From positions 17,524-81,523 of the forward strand of contig JALCNW010000011.1 of assembly GCA_022649305.1 (NCBI GenBank): a DNA stretch of 64,000 bases, read 5' to 3'. The notes under the pieces are model-generated. The model saw only the letters and a program-made list of their open reading frames with translations, did no database searches and was not told where the DNA came from. Origin of the DNA: Enterobacter sp. (GTDB lineage: Bacteria; Pseudomonadota; Gammaproteobacteria; Enterobacterales; Enterobacteriaceae). Made by a program: the position numbers and the translations under genes. Of this stretch, positions 8,569-20,343 are shown one piece after another. Every line of letters starts with the position of its first letter. Position 1 is the first letter of the stretch.

Positions 8569-11500
8569 ATGCTAAGGGTCTACCACTCAAATCGTCTGGA
8601 TGTGCTGGAAGCGCTGATGGAATTTATCGTCGATCGCGAGCGCCTTGACGATCCTTTTGAGCCAGAAATGGTGCTAGTGCAAAGTACCGGTATGGCGCAG
8701 TGGCTACAAATGTCCCTTTCGCAAAAATTCGGCATCGCGGCAAATATCGATTTCCCTCTTCCTGCGAGCTTTATCTGGGAGATGTTTGTCCGCGTACTGC
8801 CAGAAATCCCGAAGCAAAGCGCGTTTAACAAGCAAAGCATGAGCTGGAAACTCATGTCGCTGTTGCCAGAGATGCTGGAGCGGGATGAATTCATCATGCT
8901 GCGACATTATCTGAACGACGACATGGACAAGCGGAAACTGTTCCAACTGGCTTCACGCACTGCCGACCTTTACGATCAATATTTAGTTTATCGCTCTGAA
9001 TGGCTGCTCAAGTGGGAGGCAGGCGAGCTCGTCGCCGATCTGCCGGAAGCGCAAATCTGGCAGGCGCCACTTTGGAAAGCACTGGTAGAACACACCGAAA
9101 AACTCGGTCAGCCCCAATGGCATCGTGCCAATTTATACGATCGCTTTATATCGTCGCTAGAAACCGCTTCTGAGCCACCAGTGGGTTTACCATCGCGCGT
9201 ATTTATTTGCGGCATTTCAGCCTTACCGCCGGTGTATCTGAAGGCGTTAGAAGCATTAGGTAAGCATATTGATATCTATATCCTTTTTACCAACCCATGT
9301 CGCCATTACTGGGGGGATATTCAGGATTCACGCTGGCTTGCCCGCTTGGTGACTCGCCAGAGACGTCGAATTTTTGAAGACCGTACTATTCCGCTCTTCA
9401 AAGACAGCGATAATGCGGCCCAACTTTTTGACGAAGAGGGCATTCAGAATCTGCCAAACCCGCTGCTGGCCTCCTGGGGGAAATTGGGTCGCGATTATAT
9501 TCATATGCTTTCTGATATTTCTTCTTCAGGTGAAGGCGATGTTGATGCTTTTGTCGATATCACCCCAGACAGCCTGCTGCATAACGTTCAGCTGGATATT
9601 CTCGATCTTGAAGATCGCGCTATTGCGGGGATGACGGCCGACGAGTTTGCTCATAGTGATAAGAAGCGCAAACTGTCTCCCGACGATCGAAGTGTCACTG
9701 TCCACGTTTGTCACAGTCCGCAACGTGAAGTCGAAGTCCTTCACGACAGGCTTCTGGCGATGTTACAGGACGATCCTGAACTGACTCCGCGAGATATCGT
9801 GGTGATGGTGGCGGATATCGACAGCTACAGTCCATTTATTCAAGCGGTGTTTGGCAGCGCCTCGGGAGACCGTTATCTGCCGTACGCGGTGTCTGACCGA
9901 CGGGCGCGTCAGTCGCATCCGGCCTTGCAGGCCTTTATCAGTCTGCTTTCGCTGCCGGATAGCCGCTTCATTTCTGAAGACGTGCTGGCGTTGCTGGATG
10001 TTCCGGTACTGGCGGCGCGTTTCGATATTGATGAAGAAGGGCTGCGCTATTTACGCCAGTGGGTGAACGAATCGGGCGTTCGTTGGGGCATCGACGATGA
10101 CAACGTTCAGGAGTTCGATCTCCCTGCGACAGGTCAGCATACCTGGCAGTTTGGCCTGACGCGTATGCTGCTTGGTTATGCTATGGAAAGTCACCAGGGC
10201 GAATGGAACGACGTTCTGCCTTACGATGAATCTACAGGCCTGATTGCCGAGCTGGTAGGGCATCTTGCCTCGCTGCTAATGAAGCTAAACCACTGGCGTC
10301 ACGAGCTGATGCAGGCTCGGCCACTGGAAGCATGGCTGCCGGTATGCCGCGCAATGCTGGGTGATTTCTTCCTGCCGGACAGAGAAACCGAAGCCGCAAT
10401 GGCGCTTATCGAGCAGCAATGGCAAGCGATTATTGAAGAAGGCGTTTCCTCACATTATGAGGAAGCTATTCCTTTATCGCTGCTGCGTGATGAGCTTACG
10501 CAGCGCCTGGATCAGGAGCGTATCAGCCAGCGATTCCTTGCCGGGCCAATCAATATTTGCACCCTAATGCCAATGCGTTCGATCCCTTTTAAAGTTGTCT
10601 GCCTGTTGGGAATGAATGACGGCGTCTATCCGCGAGCGCTAGCGCCATTGGGCTTTGATCTCATGAGCCAGAAGCCAAAGCGTGGCGATCGTAGCCGACG
10701 TGACGATGACCGCTACCTTTTCCTGGAGGCGCTCATTTCTGCACAGGATAAGCTCTATATCAGCTATATCGGTCGATCAATTCAGGACAATAGCGAGCGC
10801 TTTCCTTCGGTGCTGGTGCAGGAACTGTTGGATTACATTGGGCAAAGCCACTATTTACCGGGAGATGCACAGCTCAACTGTGACGACAGCGAACAGCGGG
10901 TCAAAGCGCATATAACCCATTTACACAGTCGTATGCCGTTTGACCCAGCAAATTATGTCAATGACGAACAGCAAAGCTACGCTCGCGAATGGCTGCCCGC
11001 AGCGAAGAAAGAAGGAACGGCCCAGACTGACTTTATTCAGCCGCTTGCGCCGCTCCCCATTGAACCGCTTAATTTTGAGCAATTGCAGCGGTTTTGGGCC
11101 CATCCGGTACGGGCATTCTTCCAGCAACGTTTACAGGTTAGCTTCCGTTCTGAAGAGAGTGAAATCCCTGATGCCGAACCTTTTACTCTTGAAGGCTTGA
11201 GCCGGTATCAGCTGAACAATCAGTTGCTTAATGCTCTGGTTGAACAAGACGATGCGCAGATGCTTTTTCGGCGTTATCGGGCGGCCGGCCAGTTGCCGTA
11301 TGGCGCGTTCGGAGAGATTGCCTGGGATGCTCAGTGCCAGGAAATGCAGGCACTGGCGGAGCGCGTGATTGACTGCCGTCAGCCGGGTAAAAGTCTGGAA
11401 ATTGATCTCAACTGTCATGGCGTACAGTTGACGGGCTGGCTTCAGCACGTCCAGCCCGACGGGCTTTTGCGTTGGCGTCCAGCAATGCTGAGTGTTTCAC

Positions 11501-11943
11501 AAGGTTTGCAACTCTGGCTCGAACATCTTGTCTACAGTGCTAGCGGAAATGAGGGTGAAAGCCGGTTGTTTGTTCGCAAGGAGGGTGAATGGCGATTCCC
11601 TGCGATGTCTTCCGGGCAGGCATCAGATTACTTAGCGTTGTTCATTGATGGCTACCGGAAGGGAATGACTCAGCCACTGCTGTTGCTCCCAGAAAGTGGG
11701 GGCGCATGGATAAAAGCCTGTTATGACGTGCAGAATGATGCCATGTTAACGGATGAAGTCTCGGTACAAAAAGCGCGTACTAAGTTTTTGCAGGCGTATG
11801 AAGGGAACATGATGGTGCGTGGCGAAGGTGAAGATGTTTGGTATCAGCGCTTATGGCGAACGTTAGAACCACAATACTTCGACGCAATCACGGAAGAATC
11901 GCAACGCTACCTGTTACCGTTGTTCAGATTTAATCAGTCCTGA
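8569..11943 (+). CDS. recC: RecC, exodeoxyribonuclease V gamma subunit
   Basis: RecC is the scaffold of the RecBCD helicase-nuclease; its inactivated helicase-like domains form the tunnels that split the DNA and recognise Chi. The protein has 1124 residues (E. coli 1122), beginning MLRVYHSNRLDVLEALM. The conserved central block RSIPFKVVCLLGMNDGVYPR and the segment RRDDDRYLFLEALISA are present. The C-terminal third contains the dead-nuclease fold (RFWAHPVRAFFQQRL). It is complete and in frame. ptrA separates it from recB, as in other enterobacteria. Confidence 0.97.
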   Translation: MLRVYHSNRLDVLEALMEFIVDRERLDDPFEPEMVLVQSTGMAQWLQMSLSQKFGIAANIDFPLPASFIWEMFVRVLPEIPKQSAFNKQSMSWKLMSLLPEMLERDEFIMLRHYLNDDMDKRKLFQLASRTADLYDQYLVYRSEWLLKWEAGELVADLPEAQIWQAPLWKALVEHTEKLGQPQWHRANLYDRFISSLETASEPPVGLPSRVFICGISALPPVYLKALEALGKHIDIYILFTNPCRHYWGDIQDSRWLARLVTRQRRRIFEDRTIPLFKDSDNAAQLFDEEGIQNLPNPLLASWGKLGRDYIHMLSDISSSGEGDVDAFVDITPDSLLHNVQLDILDLEDRAIAGMTADEFAHSDKKRKLSPDDRSVTVHVCHSPQREVEVLHDRLLAMLQDDPELTPRDIVVMVADIDSYSPFIQAVFGSASGDRYLPYAVSDRRARQSHPALQAFISLLSLPDSRFISEDVLALLDVPVLAARFDIDEEGLRYLRQWVNESGVRWGIDDDNVQEFDLPATGQHTWQFGLTRMLLGYAMESHQGEWNDVLPYDESTGLIAELVGHLASLLMKLNHWRHELMQARPLEAWLPVCRAMLGDFFLPDRETEAAMALIEQQWQAIIEEGVSSHYEEAIPLSLLRDELTQRLDQERISQRFLAGPINICTLMPMRSIPFKVVCLLGMNDGVYPRALAPLGFDLMSQKPKRGDRSRRDDDRYLFLEALISAQDKLYISYIGRSIQDNSERFPSVLVQELLDYIGQSHYLPGDAQLNCDDSEQRVKAHITHLHSRMPFDPANYVNDEQQSYAREWLPAAKKEGTAQTDFIQPLAPLPIEPLNFEQLQRFWAHPVRAFFQQRLQVSFRSEESEIPDAEPFTLEGLSRYQLNNQLLNALVEQDDAQMLFRRYRAAGQLPYGAFGEIAWDAQCQEMQALAERVIDCRQPGKSLEIDLNCHGVQLTGWLQHVQPDGLLRWRPAMLSVSQGLQLWLEHLVYSASGNEGESRLFVRKEGEWRFPAMSSGQASDYLALFIDGYRKGMTQPLLLLPESGGAWIKACYDVQNDAMLTDEVSVQKARTKFLQAYEGNMMVRGEGEDVWYQRLWRTLEPQYFDAITEESQRYLLPLFRFNQS

Positions 11944-12083
11944 TTATTGTATAAAAATTGCGCAGCAGTAGGCGTTCATTTATTATGCCCATCTTGTCAC
12001 GGACTGATGTATCAACAGAAAGAGATGCTGGCACGTCCAGCACGCAGTTTGTTAATGATGTAGCCGTGATAAAGAGGTAGTGA

Positions 12084-14966
12084 ATGCCAGGCAGCACCTT
12101 GTTGAAAGCGTTTGTATTGTTTGTCGCCCTTTGGGCTCCCCTCACTCAGGCAGACACCGGTTGGCAACCCGTTCAGGAAACAATCCGTAAGAGCGAAAAA
12201 GACACCCGTCAGTATCAGGCCATTCGTCTTGATAACGGTATGACCGTGCTGCTGGTTTCCGATCCGCAGGCGGTTAAATCCCTTTCTGCGCTGGTGGTGC
12301 CGGTTGGCTCACTGGAAGATCCAGATTCACATCTTGGCCTTGCGCACTATCTTGAGCATATGACACTGATGGGTTCTAAAAAGTACCCACAGCCGGATAG
12401 CCTCTCTGAATTCCTGAAAATGCATGGCGGTAGCCACAACGCCAGCACGGCACCGTATCGCACGGCGTTTTATCTCGAAGTCGAAAACGACGCGCTGGAA
12501 GGGTCCGTTGACCGCCTGGCCGATGCTATTGCCTCACCTTTGCTGGGTAAAAAATACGCCGATCGTGAGCGCAATGCGGTGAACGCCGAATTGACGATGG
12601 CGCGTACACGAGACGGCATGCGCATGGCGCAGGTCAGCGCCGAAACCATCAACCCGGCGCACCCAGGCTCACGTTTTTCAGGTGGTAATCTAGAAACGTT
12701 GAGCGATAAACCGAACAACCCGGTCCTTGATGCTCTGCATGCATTTCGTGATAAATACTATTCCGCTAACTTAATGAAGGCGGTTATCTACAGCAACAAA
12801 CCGCTGCCTGATCTGGCGAGGATTGCTGCGCAAACCTATGGTCGCGTTCCCAATAAAAACATCGAAAGGCCGCAGATTACGGTTCCGGTGGTCACTGATG
12901 AACAAAAAGGCGTCATCATTCATTATGTTCCTGCAATGCCTCGCAAGGTGTTGCGCGTAGAATTCCGTATTGATAACAATACGGCGCAGTTCCGCAGCAA
13001 AACGGATGAACTGGTTACCTACCTTATCGGCAATCGTAGCCCGGATACGCTTTCAGACTGGCTGCAAAAACAAGGGCTGGTAGAAGGGATCCGTGCTGAC
13101 TCCGATCCGGTGGTGAACGGCAACAGCGGCGTGTCGGCGATTTCTGCAACCCTGACCGATAAAGGCCTCGCGCATCGTGATGAAGTTGTCGCGGCTATCT
13201 TCAGCTATCTGTCTCTGCTGCGCGAAAAGGGCGTGGATAAGCGTTACTTTGATGAACTGGCACATGTGCTGGATCTCGACTTCCGTTATCCGTCCATTAC
13301 GCGCGATATGGATTATGTCGAATGGCTGGCCGATACCATGATCCGCGTTCCGGTGGAGCATACCCTGGATGCGGTTAACATCGCCGACCAGTATGACGCA
13401 GAAGCCATCAAGGCGCGTCTGGCGATGATGACCCCGCAAAATGCTCGTATCTGGTACATCAGCCCGAAAGAGCCGCACAACAAAACCGCCTATTTCGTCG
13501 ACGCCCCTTATCAGGTTGACAAGATCGGCGAGAAAACCTTTGCAGCCTGGCAGAAAAAAGCGGGTGCAATTAGCCTGAAGTTGCCGGAGTTAAACCCCTA
13601 CATACCTGATGACTTCACGTTGGTTAAGCCTGCAAAGGACTACCCGCATCCAGAACTGATCGTTAACGAACCAACGCTTCGCGTGGTTTATACGCCGAGC
13701 CGCTATTTTGCTAGCGAGCCAAAGGCTGATGTGAGTGTCATTCTGCGTAATCCGCAGGCTATGGACAGCGCTAAGAATCAGGTGATATTCGCGCTGAACG
13801 ATTATCTGGCAGGGATCGCGTTGGATCAGCTCAGCAATCAGGCTGCGGTTGGAGGGATCAGTTTCTCGACCAATGCCAACAATGGGCTGATGGTGAATGC
13901 TAACGGTTATACCCAGCGTTTGCCGCAGTTGTTCCAGGCATTGCTGGAGGGATACTTTAGCTATACCCCGACGGAAGAACAGCTTGAGCAGGCTAAATCC
14001 TGGTATGCCCAAATGATGGATTCGGCGGAGAAGGGCAAAGCTTTTGACCAGGCGATTATGCCTGTGCAGATGCTGTCGCAAATCCCCTATTTCCAACGTG
14101 AAACGCGTCGTGCATTGCTGCCATCCATTTCGCTGAAAGAGGTGATGGATTACCGCACTGCGCTGAAAACCAACTCCCGTCCCGAGTTTCTGATTGTCGG
14201 TAATATGAGCGAAGAGCAGGCAAAGACGCTTGCGCAGAATGTTCGCACCCAACTGGGCGCACACGGTAATGAGTGGTGTCGTAACCAGGATGTGCTGGTT
14301 GAAAAGCAGCAGAATGTCATCTTTGAAAAAGCAGGTAGCAGCACCGATTCCGCGCTTGCTGCCGTCTTTGTTCCAACCGGTTATGACGAGTTTGCCAGTT
14401 CTGCCTACAGCGCGGTATTAGGGCAAATTATCCAGCCGTGGTTCTACAACCAATTACGCACCGAAGAGCAGCTTGGCTATGCGGTATTTGCGTTCTCAAT
14501 GAACGTGGGTCGCCAGTGGGGCCTGGGCTTCCTGCTGCAAAGTAGTGACAAGCAGCCCGCTTTCCTTTGGAAGCGTTATCAGGCCTTCTTCCCACAAGCA
14601 GAGAAAAAACTGCGGGCGATGAAGCCAGAAGAGTTCGCCCAAATCCAGCAGGCGGTTATTGCCCAGGTGTTGCAGGCACCGCAAACGTTAGGTGAAGAAG
14701 CGTCGCAGCTCAGCAAAGATTTTGACAGAGGTAATCTGGCGTTCGATTCGCGTGATAAAGTAGTGGCTGAGATAAAACAGCTGACACCTCAAAAGGTTGC
14801 CGATTTCTTCCACCAGGCGGTGGTGAAGCCGCAAGGCATGGCATGCTTATCCCAGGTTTCCGGCAGCCAGAATGGAAAAGCGGACTATGTTAATCCGCAG
14901 GGCTGGAAGGTGTGGGAGAGCGTCAGCGCATTGCAACAAACTATGCCCTGGAGCAAGAAAGAATGA
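12084..14966 (+). CDS. ptrA: Protease III (pitrilysin), periplasmic zinc metalloprotease
   Basis: M16-family inverzincin that degrades small peptides such as insulin fragments in the periplasm. The 960-residue protein has a signal peptide ending near Ala23 (LTQA-D). The inverted zinc motif HYLEH has His88, Glu91 and His92 at the E. coli numbers, with the distal Glu expected around residue 169 (ERNAVNAELTM). The start ATG follows GAGGTAG. It sits between recC and recB, and its last four bases overlap the recB start (ATGA), although no RecBCD function is known for it. Confidence 0.97.
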   Translation: MPGSTLLKAFVLFVALWAPLTQADTGWQPVQETIRKSEKDTRQYQAIRLDNGMTVLLVSDPQAVKSLSALVVPVGSLEDPDSHLGLAHYLEHMTLMGSKKYPQPDSLSEFLKMHGGSHNASTAPYRTAFYLEVENDALEGSVDRLADAIASPLLGKKYADRERNAVNAELTMARTRDGMRMAQVSAETINPAHPGSRFSGGNLETLSDKPNNPVLDALHAFRDKYYSANLMKAVIYSNKPLPDLARIAAQTYGRVPNKNIERPQITVPVVTDEQKGVIIHYVPAMPRKVLRVEFRIDNNTAQFRSKTDELVTYLIGNRSPDTLSDWLQKQGLVEGIRADSDPVVNGNSGVSAISATLTDKGLAHRDEVVAAIFSYLSLLREKGVDKRYFDELAHVLDLDFRYPSITRDMDYVEWLADTMIRVPVEHTLDAVNIADQYDAEAIKARLAMMTPQNARIWYISPKEPHNKTAYFVDAPYQVDKIGEKTFAAWQKKAGAISLKLPELNPYIPDDFTLVKPAKDYPHPELIVNEPTLRVVYTPSRYFASEPKADVSVILRNPQAMDSAKNQVIFALNDYLAGIALDQLSNQAAVGGISFSTNANNGLMVNANGYTQRLPQLFQALLEGYFSYTPTEEQLEQAKSWYAQMMDSAEKGKAFDQAIMPVQMLSQIPYFQRETRRALLPSISLKEVMDYRTALKTNSRPEFLIVGNMSEEQAKTLAQNVRTQLGAHGNEWCRNQDVLVEKQQNVIFEKAGSSTDSALAAVFVPTGYDEFASSAYSAVLGQIIQPWFYNQLRTEEQLGYAVFAFSMNVGRQWGLGFLLQSSDKQPAFLWKRYQAFFPQAEKKLRAMKPEEFAQIQQAVIAQVLQAPQTLGEEASQLSKDFDRGNLAFDSRDKVVAEIKQLTPQKVADFFHQAVVKPQGMACLSQVSGSQNGKADYVNPQGWKVWESVSALQQTMPWSKKE

Positions 14967-17900
14967 CCGATACCGCTGAGTCCCTTGATCCCTTACGTTT
15001 ACCTCTTCAGGGTGAACGATTGATTGAAGCCTCAGCGGGAACGGGAAAAACCTTTACCATTGCCGCGCTTTACCTGCGTCTGCTGTTAGGTCTTGGCGGT
15101 AATACCGCTTTTCCACGACCGCTGAGCGTGGAAGAGCTGCTGGTGGTGACCTTCACCGAGGCCGCGACGGCAGAGCTGCGTGGCCGTATCCGCACAAACA
15201 TTCATGAACTGCGTATTGCCTGTCTGCGTCAAACTACAAAAGACCCGCTTTATGCCCGTCTTCTTGATGAGATAGCCGATAAACAACAGGCCGCACAGTG
15301 GTTGCTGCTTGCTGAGCGTCAAATGGATGAAGCTGCGGTCTTTACCATTCACGGTTTCTGTCAGCGCATGTTGAGTCTGAATGCGTTCGAATCAGGCATG
15401 CTCTTTGAGCAACAGCTCATCGAAGATGAATCCGAGCTTCGCTCTCAGGCGTGTGCGGATTTCTGGCGTCGCCACTGCTATCCGCTTTCGCGCGATATCG
15501 CTGAAGCAGTACATGCATTGTGGAAAGGCCCAGAAGCACTGCTGCGTGCCATCGATCGTTATTTACAGGGTGAAGCGCCCGTTATCAAATCACCGCCTCC
15601 GGCGGACGAAACGCTGGCGTCTCGTCATGAAAAAATCGTCTCGCTGATTGTCGCCCTGAAGCAAAAATGGTGTGAATCGGTTGGCGATATTGACGCGATT
15701 ATCGAAAGCTCAGGTATCGACAGGCGCAAGTTTAACCGGGGCAATCAGGCAAAATGGATTGAAAAAATCACAGCCTGGGCGCAGGAAGAGACGCGCGGTT
15801 ATCAATTGCCTGATGCACTGGAAAAATTCTCTCAGCGTTTTCTGACAGAACGTACCAAAGCGGATGGAATCGTCCCTGAACATCCGCTGTTTGTCGCTAT
15901 TGAGACACTGCTAGCCGAGCCCCTTACGCTTAACGACTTAATGATTACCCGCGCGATGGCGGAGATACGTGAAACGGTTGCGCGCGAGAAGCGTCGTCGC
16001 GGCGAACTTGGGTTTGACGATATGCTCAGCCGTCTGGATGAAGCCCTTAGAGGTGAAAGCGGTGAAGCGCTTGCTGCTGCTATTCGCACCCGTTTCCCGG
16101 TGGCGATGATTGATGAATTCCAGGACACCGATCCGCAACAGTACCGCATTTTTCGTCGTATCTGGCGTCAGCAACCTGATACCGCATTGCTGCTGATTGG
16201 TGACCCTAAGCAGGCGATTTATGCTTTCCGTGGTGCAGACATCTTCACCTACATGAAAGCGCGCAGCGAAGTGGAAGCTCACTACACGCTGGATACCAAC
16301 TGGCGCTCAGCGCCCGGTATGGTGGCAAGCGTGAATGCGCTTTTTGAGCGCATGGACAATGCCTTTATGTTCCGGGAGATTCCTTTTCATCCGGTAAAGT
16401 CAGCGGCGAGAAATGCCTCCCTTCGCTTTGAGTTTAAAGGTATCGACCAGCCCGCCATGAATTTTTGCCTGATGGAAGGTGAGGGCTGCGGTGTTGCTGA
16501 CTACCAGAACGCCATGGCTCAGCACTGCGCCGCGCAAATTCGTGACTGGCTCAGCGCAGGTGTGAGCGGAGAGGCCGTGCTGTGGAAAGAGAAAACGTCT
16601 CGGCCAGTCAGGGCGTCGGATATTACCGTTCTGGTACGCAGTCGACAGGAGGCATCACTGGTACGTGATGCGCTTACGGTCCTCAATATTCCTTCGGTTT
16701 ATCTTTCTAATCGCGACAGCGTATTCGACACATTGGAAGCACAGGAGATGCTCTGGCTGCTCCAGGCCGTGTTAACGCCAGAACGTGAAAGCACACTGCG
16801 TAGCGCGCTGGCGAGTTCAATGCTGGGTCTCAATGCGCTTGATATCGATGCGTTGAATAACGATGAAATTCAATGGGATGCAGCGGTAGAGGAATTTGCC
16901 TACTATCGTGAGCGTTGGCAAAAGCGTGGTGTGATGACGATGCTGCGCGAGCTCATAGCACAGCGTCAGATTGCCGAAAATATGCTGGCAACACCCGGTG
17001 GTGAGCGGCGTCTTACGGACATTTTGCATATCAGCGAGCTATTACAAGAAGCGGGATCGCAACTGGAAAGCGAACATGCGCTGGTACGCTGGCTATCGCA
17101 ACACCTTGCCGATCCTAATAGCAATGCAGCAAGCCAGCAGATGCGGCTGGAAAGCGATAAGCATCTGGTTCAGATAGTCACCATCCATAAGTCGAAAGGG
17201 CTGGAGTATTCGCTGGTGTGGTTGCCGTTTATCGCCAATTATCGTGCGCAGGATCAGGCATTTTATCACGATCGTGTGTCGTTTGAACCGGTTCTCGATC
17301 TCAGTCAGGCGCAGACGAGTATTGAACTTGCCGAGGCCGAGCGCCTGGCAGAAGATTTACGCCTGCTGTACGTCGCGTTGACTCGCTCCATCTGGCATTG
17401 CAGTCTGGGTGTGGCCCCGATTTTCCGCCGTCGTGGAGAGAAGTCCGGCGAGACTGATTTCCATCACAGCGCGTTAGGACGGCTGATTCAACAGGGGGAG
17501 CCAACAGACGCTCTCGGGCTTCGCCAGCGTCTTGAAGCGTTGTGCGATGACAACATCGCGCTAACGGTGCCCGGCCAACCGGATAATGCTCGCTGGCAAA
17601 TGCCAGAGCAACCTGCTCCGGAACTCGACGCGCGACAAATCACGCGTACCCTCGTTGATGACTGGCGCGTTACCAGCTATTCCGGCTTACAGCAGCATGG
17701 CCAGACGTTTGCACAAGACCTCATGCCGCGACTGGATGTAGACGCTTCAGGCGTCGGTGAGGTGGTTGAACAACCCGCACTGACGCCGCATCAGTTTCCG
17801 CGTGGCGCATCGCCAGGCACATTTCTACATAGCCTTTTTGAAACGCTTGATTTCACCCAGCCGGTATCAGAGGAATGGGTGTTGGAGATGCTGCAAAAAG

Positions 17901-18508
17901 GAGGCTACACGGAGCACTGGCAACCCGTGATGACGCAGTGGATTGCGTCTGTTTTGCAGGTGCCATTAATGGCAGAGGGCGTTTCGCTGAGCCAGCTTAC
18001 TGCTAAAGACAAACAGGTCGAGATGGAGTTTTATCTGCCCATTTCCGGGCCGCTTACGGCTGATGCTCTTGATACCATTATTCGCGAACACGATCCGCTT
18101 TCGAAAGACTGCCCGCCGCTCAACTTCCGCCAGGTAAGCGGCATGTTGAAAGGCTTTATCGATCTGGTGTTCCGTCATGAAGGCCGCTATTACCTGCTCG
18201 ATTACAAGTCCAACTGGCTGGGCGAAAACAGCGAGGCCTATACCCCGCAAGCGATGGCCGCAGCGATGCAGTCGCACCGTTACGACTTACAGTATCAGCT
18301 GTATACGCTGGCGCTGCACCGCTATCTGCGTCATCGCATTGCTGACTACACCTACGAAAAATGTTTCGGTGGTGTGATTTATCTCTTTTTACGCGGCGTT
18401 GATGTGAATAACCCAGGCTCCGGGATCTTTACCACCCGTCCTGACGGCGTGCTGATTGATAAAATGGACCGGCTTTTCGCCGCAAGCACAGAGGAGGTGG
18501 TTCAATGA
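14963..18508 (+). CDS. recB: RecB, exodeoxyribonuclease V beta subunit
   Basis: Slow 3'-5' helicase and the sole nuclease of RecBCD; it also loads RecA after Chi. The protein has 1181 residues when started at the ATG overlapping the ptrA stop ([20 protein letters not shown]), which matches the E. coli N-terminus; a longer in-frame reading is not needed. Walker A is EASAGTGKT (Lys29). UvrD-like motifs include [27 protein letters not shown] and [11 protein letters not shown]. The C-terminal nuclease motif [10 protein letters not shown], with its Asp and Lys, is intact. The stop overlaps the recD start. Confidence 0.98.
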   Translation: MTDTAESLDPLRLPLQGERLIEASAGTGKTFTIAALYLRLLLGLGGNTAFPRPLSVEELLVVTFTEAATAELRGRIRTNIHELRIACLRQTTKDPLYARLLDEIADKQQAAQWLLLAERQMDEAAVFTIHGFCQRMLSLNAFESGMLFEQQLIEDESELRSQACADFWRRHCYPLSRDIAEAVHALWKGPEALLRAIDRYLQGEAPVIKSPPPADETLASRHEKIVSLIVALKQKWCESVGDIDAIIESSGIDRRKFNRGNQAKWIEKITAWAQEETRGYQLPDALEKFSQRFLTERTKADGIVPEHPLFVAIETLLAEPLTLNDLMITRAMAEIRETVAREKRRRGELGFDDMLSRLDEALRGESGEALAAAIRTRFPVAMIDEFQDTDPQQYRIFRRIWRQQPDTALLLIGDPKQAIYAFRGADIFTYMKARSEVEAHYTLDTNWRSAPGMVASVNALFERMDNAFMFREIPFHPVKSAARNASLRFEFKGIDQPAMNFCLMEGEGCGVADYQNAMAQHCAAQIRDWLSAGVSGEAVLWKEKTSRPVRASDITVLVRSRQEASLVRDALTVLNIPSVYLSNRDSVFDTLEAQEMLWLLQAVLTPERESTLRSALASSMLGLNALDIDALNNDEIQWDAAVEEFAYYRERWQKRGVMTMLRELIAQRQIAENMLATPGGERRLTDILHISELLQEAGSQLESEHALVRWLSQHLADPNSNAASQQMRLESDKHLVQIVTIHKSKGLEYSLVWLPFIANYRAQDQAFYHDRVSFEPVLDLSQAQTSIELAEAERLAEDLRLLYVALTRSIWHCSLGVAPIFRRRGEKSGETDFHHSALGRLIQQGEPTDALGLRQRLEALCDDNIALTVPGQPDNARWQMPEQPAPELDARQITRTLVDDWRVTSYSGLQQHGQTFAQDLMPRLDVDASGVGEVVEQPALTPHQFPRGASPGTFLHSLFETLDFTQPVSEEWVLEMLQKGGYTEHWQPVMTQWIASVLQVPLMAEGVSLSQLTAKDKQVEMEFYLPISGPLTADALDTIIREHDPLSKDCPPLNFRQVSGMLKGFIDLVFRHEGRYYLLDYKSNWLGENSEAYTPQAMAAAMQSHRYDLQYQLYTLALHRYLRHRIADYTYEKCFGGVIYLFLRGVDVNNPGSGIFTTRPDGVLIDKMDRLFAASTEEVVQ

Positions 18509-20328
18509 CGATGCAAACGTTATTGCTTGAGGCCGTAGAGCAGCGTGTGCTTCGCCAGCTCGATGTACAGTTTGCCATGATGGTAGCCGGTCACGATCGG
18601 CCCGCCGTCATGCTAGCGGCAGCTATCCTGAGCAAAGACGCAGGGGATGGGCATGTTTGTTTGCCGCTTTCGCGCCTTGTCGTCGACGACAAAACGTCGG
18701 CACCGCTTCAGGCATGTTTTGCAATGCTGGGTGAGACAATCGACTGGCAAAATACGTTGCTAGGGTCTTCTGCCGTGAGCACCGGAGACGCGGCAACGCC
18801 CTTAATTCTCAGTGCCGGTCGGTTGTATCTTAACCGTATGTGGCGCTATGAACTTGCCATTGCTCGTTTCTTCAACGAAGCCAATCAGCCGTTGCAGTAT
18901 GACGCTAAGCAATTACAACACACTCTGGATACCTTATTTGCCTCCACTGAATCGGTGAACTGGCAAAAAGTGGCCGCCGCAGTGGCGCTGACGCGACGGA
19001 TTTCGGTGATTTCCGGCGGCCCTGGGACAGGTAAAACGACCACGGTGGCCAAATTACTCGCGGCGCTTATTCAGATGGCAGGTGAGCAAAAATGCCGTAT
19101 CCGTCTGGCGGCTCCGACGGGTAAAGCGGCAGCGCGTCTTACCCAGTCGCTGGGCGGCACTTTACACTCTCTCCCACTTACTGACGCGCAGCGGCAACGC
19201 TTCCCTAATGAAGCCAGCACGCTGCACCGTTTGCTCGGCGCGCAGCCGGGCAGTCAGCGCCTGCGTTACCACGCGGGTAATCCGCTACATCTTGATGTCC
19301 TGGTGGTGGATGAAGCCTCCATGATCGATCTGACCATGATGTCGCGCCTGATTGATGCATTGCCGCCGCACGCCCGGGTTATTTTCCTGGGCGATCGCGA
19401 TCAGCTGGCCTCGGTGGAGGCCGGAGCGGTGCTGGGTGATATTTGTCATTATGCCAGCGTCGGCTATACCACACCGCGGGCGAAGGAGTTAGCGCAGCTC
19501 ACCAATGCCCCTATTGAAGGTGAACCGAGTCTGGTTGCCGGGGCATTGCGCGACAGTTTATGTCTACTGCAAAAAAGCTACCGTTTTGGCAGTGACTCCG
19601 GAATTGGCCAGCTTGCGGCGGCGGTCAATCGTGGCGATCGACAGGCTATCAAGGCCGTGTTTAGCGGGTCTTTCAGCGATATAGAGAAAAAACAGCTGCA
19701 AACCGGCGAAGAGTATCTGGCTATGCTTGATGATGCCTTGCTGGGCTATCAGCGTTATCTGACCTGTGTGCAGCAGCAGGAAAGCCCGGAAGCGGTTATT
19801 GCCGCCTTTGGCGAATACCAGCTCTTGTGCGCGCTACGAGAAGGCCCGTTTGGCGTAGCGGGGTTGAACGAGCGTCTGGAGCAAGTGCTCGTTCAGAAAC
19901 GTAAAATGGCCCGCCAGCAGCATTCGCGCTGGTATGAGGGACGTCCGGTAATGATCTCCCGCAATGACAGCGCGCTTGGGCTGTTTAACGGTGATATCGG
20001 AATTGCTCTCGATCGTGGGCAGGGGCTACGCGTGTGGTTTCAGATGCCTGATGGCAGCGTGAAGTCGGTGCAGCCTAGCCGTCTTCCTGAGCACGAAACG
20101 GCGTGGGCGATGACGGTGCATAAATCGCAGGGTTCAGAGTTTGATCATGCGGCACTTATTCTCCCCGCGCAGATGTCGCCGGTTGTCACGCGCGAGCTGG
20201 TTTATACCGCCATTACGCGTGCGCGCAAACGGCTGTCGCTGTATGCCGACGATCGGGTGCTGGCGCAGGCCGTCACCACCCGTACGGAGCGCCGCAGCGG
20301 ATTAAGCGCGATTTTCGAAGCACTTTAA
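18505..20328 (+). CDS. recD: RecD, exodeoxyribonuclease V alpha subunit
   Basis: Fast 5'-3' superfamily 1B helicase of RecBCD, also needed to regulate its nuclease. The protein has 607 residues (E. coli 608). Walker A is [11 protein letters not shown] with Lys177 at the E. coli position; [11 protein letters not shown] is motif II and [12 protein letters not shown] is motif III. The C-terminal [14 protein letters not shown] motif is also present. The ATG overlaps the recB stop by four bases, so translation is coupled. It converges on argA with a 15-bp gap and no clear terminator between them. Confidence 0.98.
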   Translation: MTMQTLLLEAVEQRVLRQLDVQFAMMVAGHDRPAVMLAAAILSKDAGDGHVCLPLSRLVVDDKTSAPLQACFAMLGETIDWQNTLLGSSAVSTGDAATPLILSAGRLYLNRMWRYELAIARFFNEANQPLQYDAKQLQHTLDTLFASTESVNWQKVAAAVALTRRISVISGGPGTGKTTTVAKLLAALIQMAGEQKCRIRLAAPTGKAAARLTQSLGGTLHSLPLTDAQRQRFPNEASTLHRLLGAQPGSQRLRYHAGNPLHLDVLVVDEASMIDLTMMSRLIDALPPHARVIFLGDRDQLASVEAGAVLGDICHYASVGYTTPRAKELAQLTNAPIEGEPSLVAGALRDSLCLLQKSYRFGSDSGIGQLAAAVNRGDRQAIKAVFSGSFSDIEKKQLQTGEEYLAMLDDALLGYQRYLTCVQQQESPEAVIAAFGEYQLLCALREGPFGVAGLNERLEQVLVQKRKMARQQHSRWYEGRPVMISRNDSALGLFNGDIGIALDRGQGLRVWFQMPDGSVKSVQPSRLPEHETAWAMTVHKSQGSEFDHAALILPAQMSPVVTRELVYTAITRARKRLSLYADDRVLAQAVTTRTERRSGLSAIFEAL

Positions 20329-20343
20329 CAGTGCGGTTGGGGA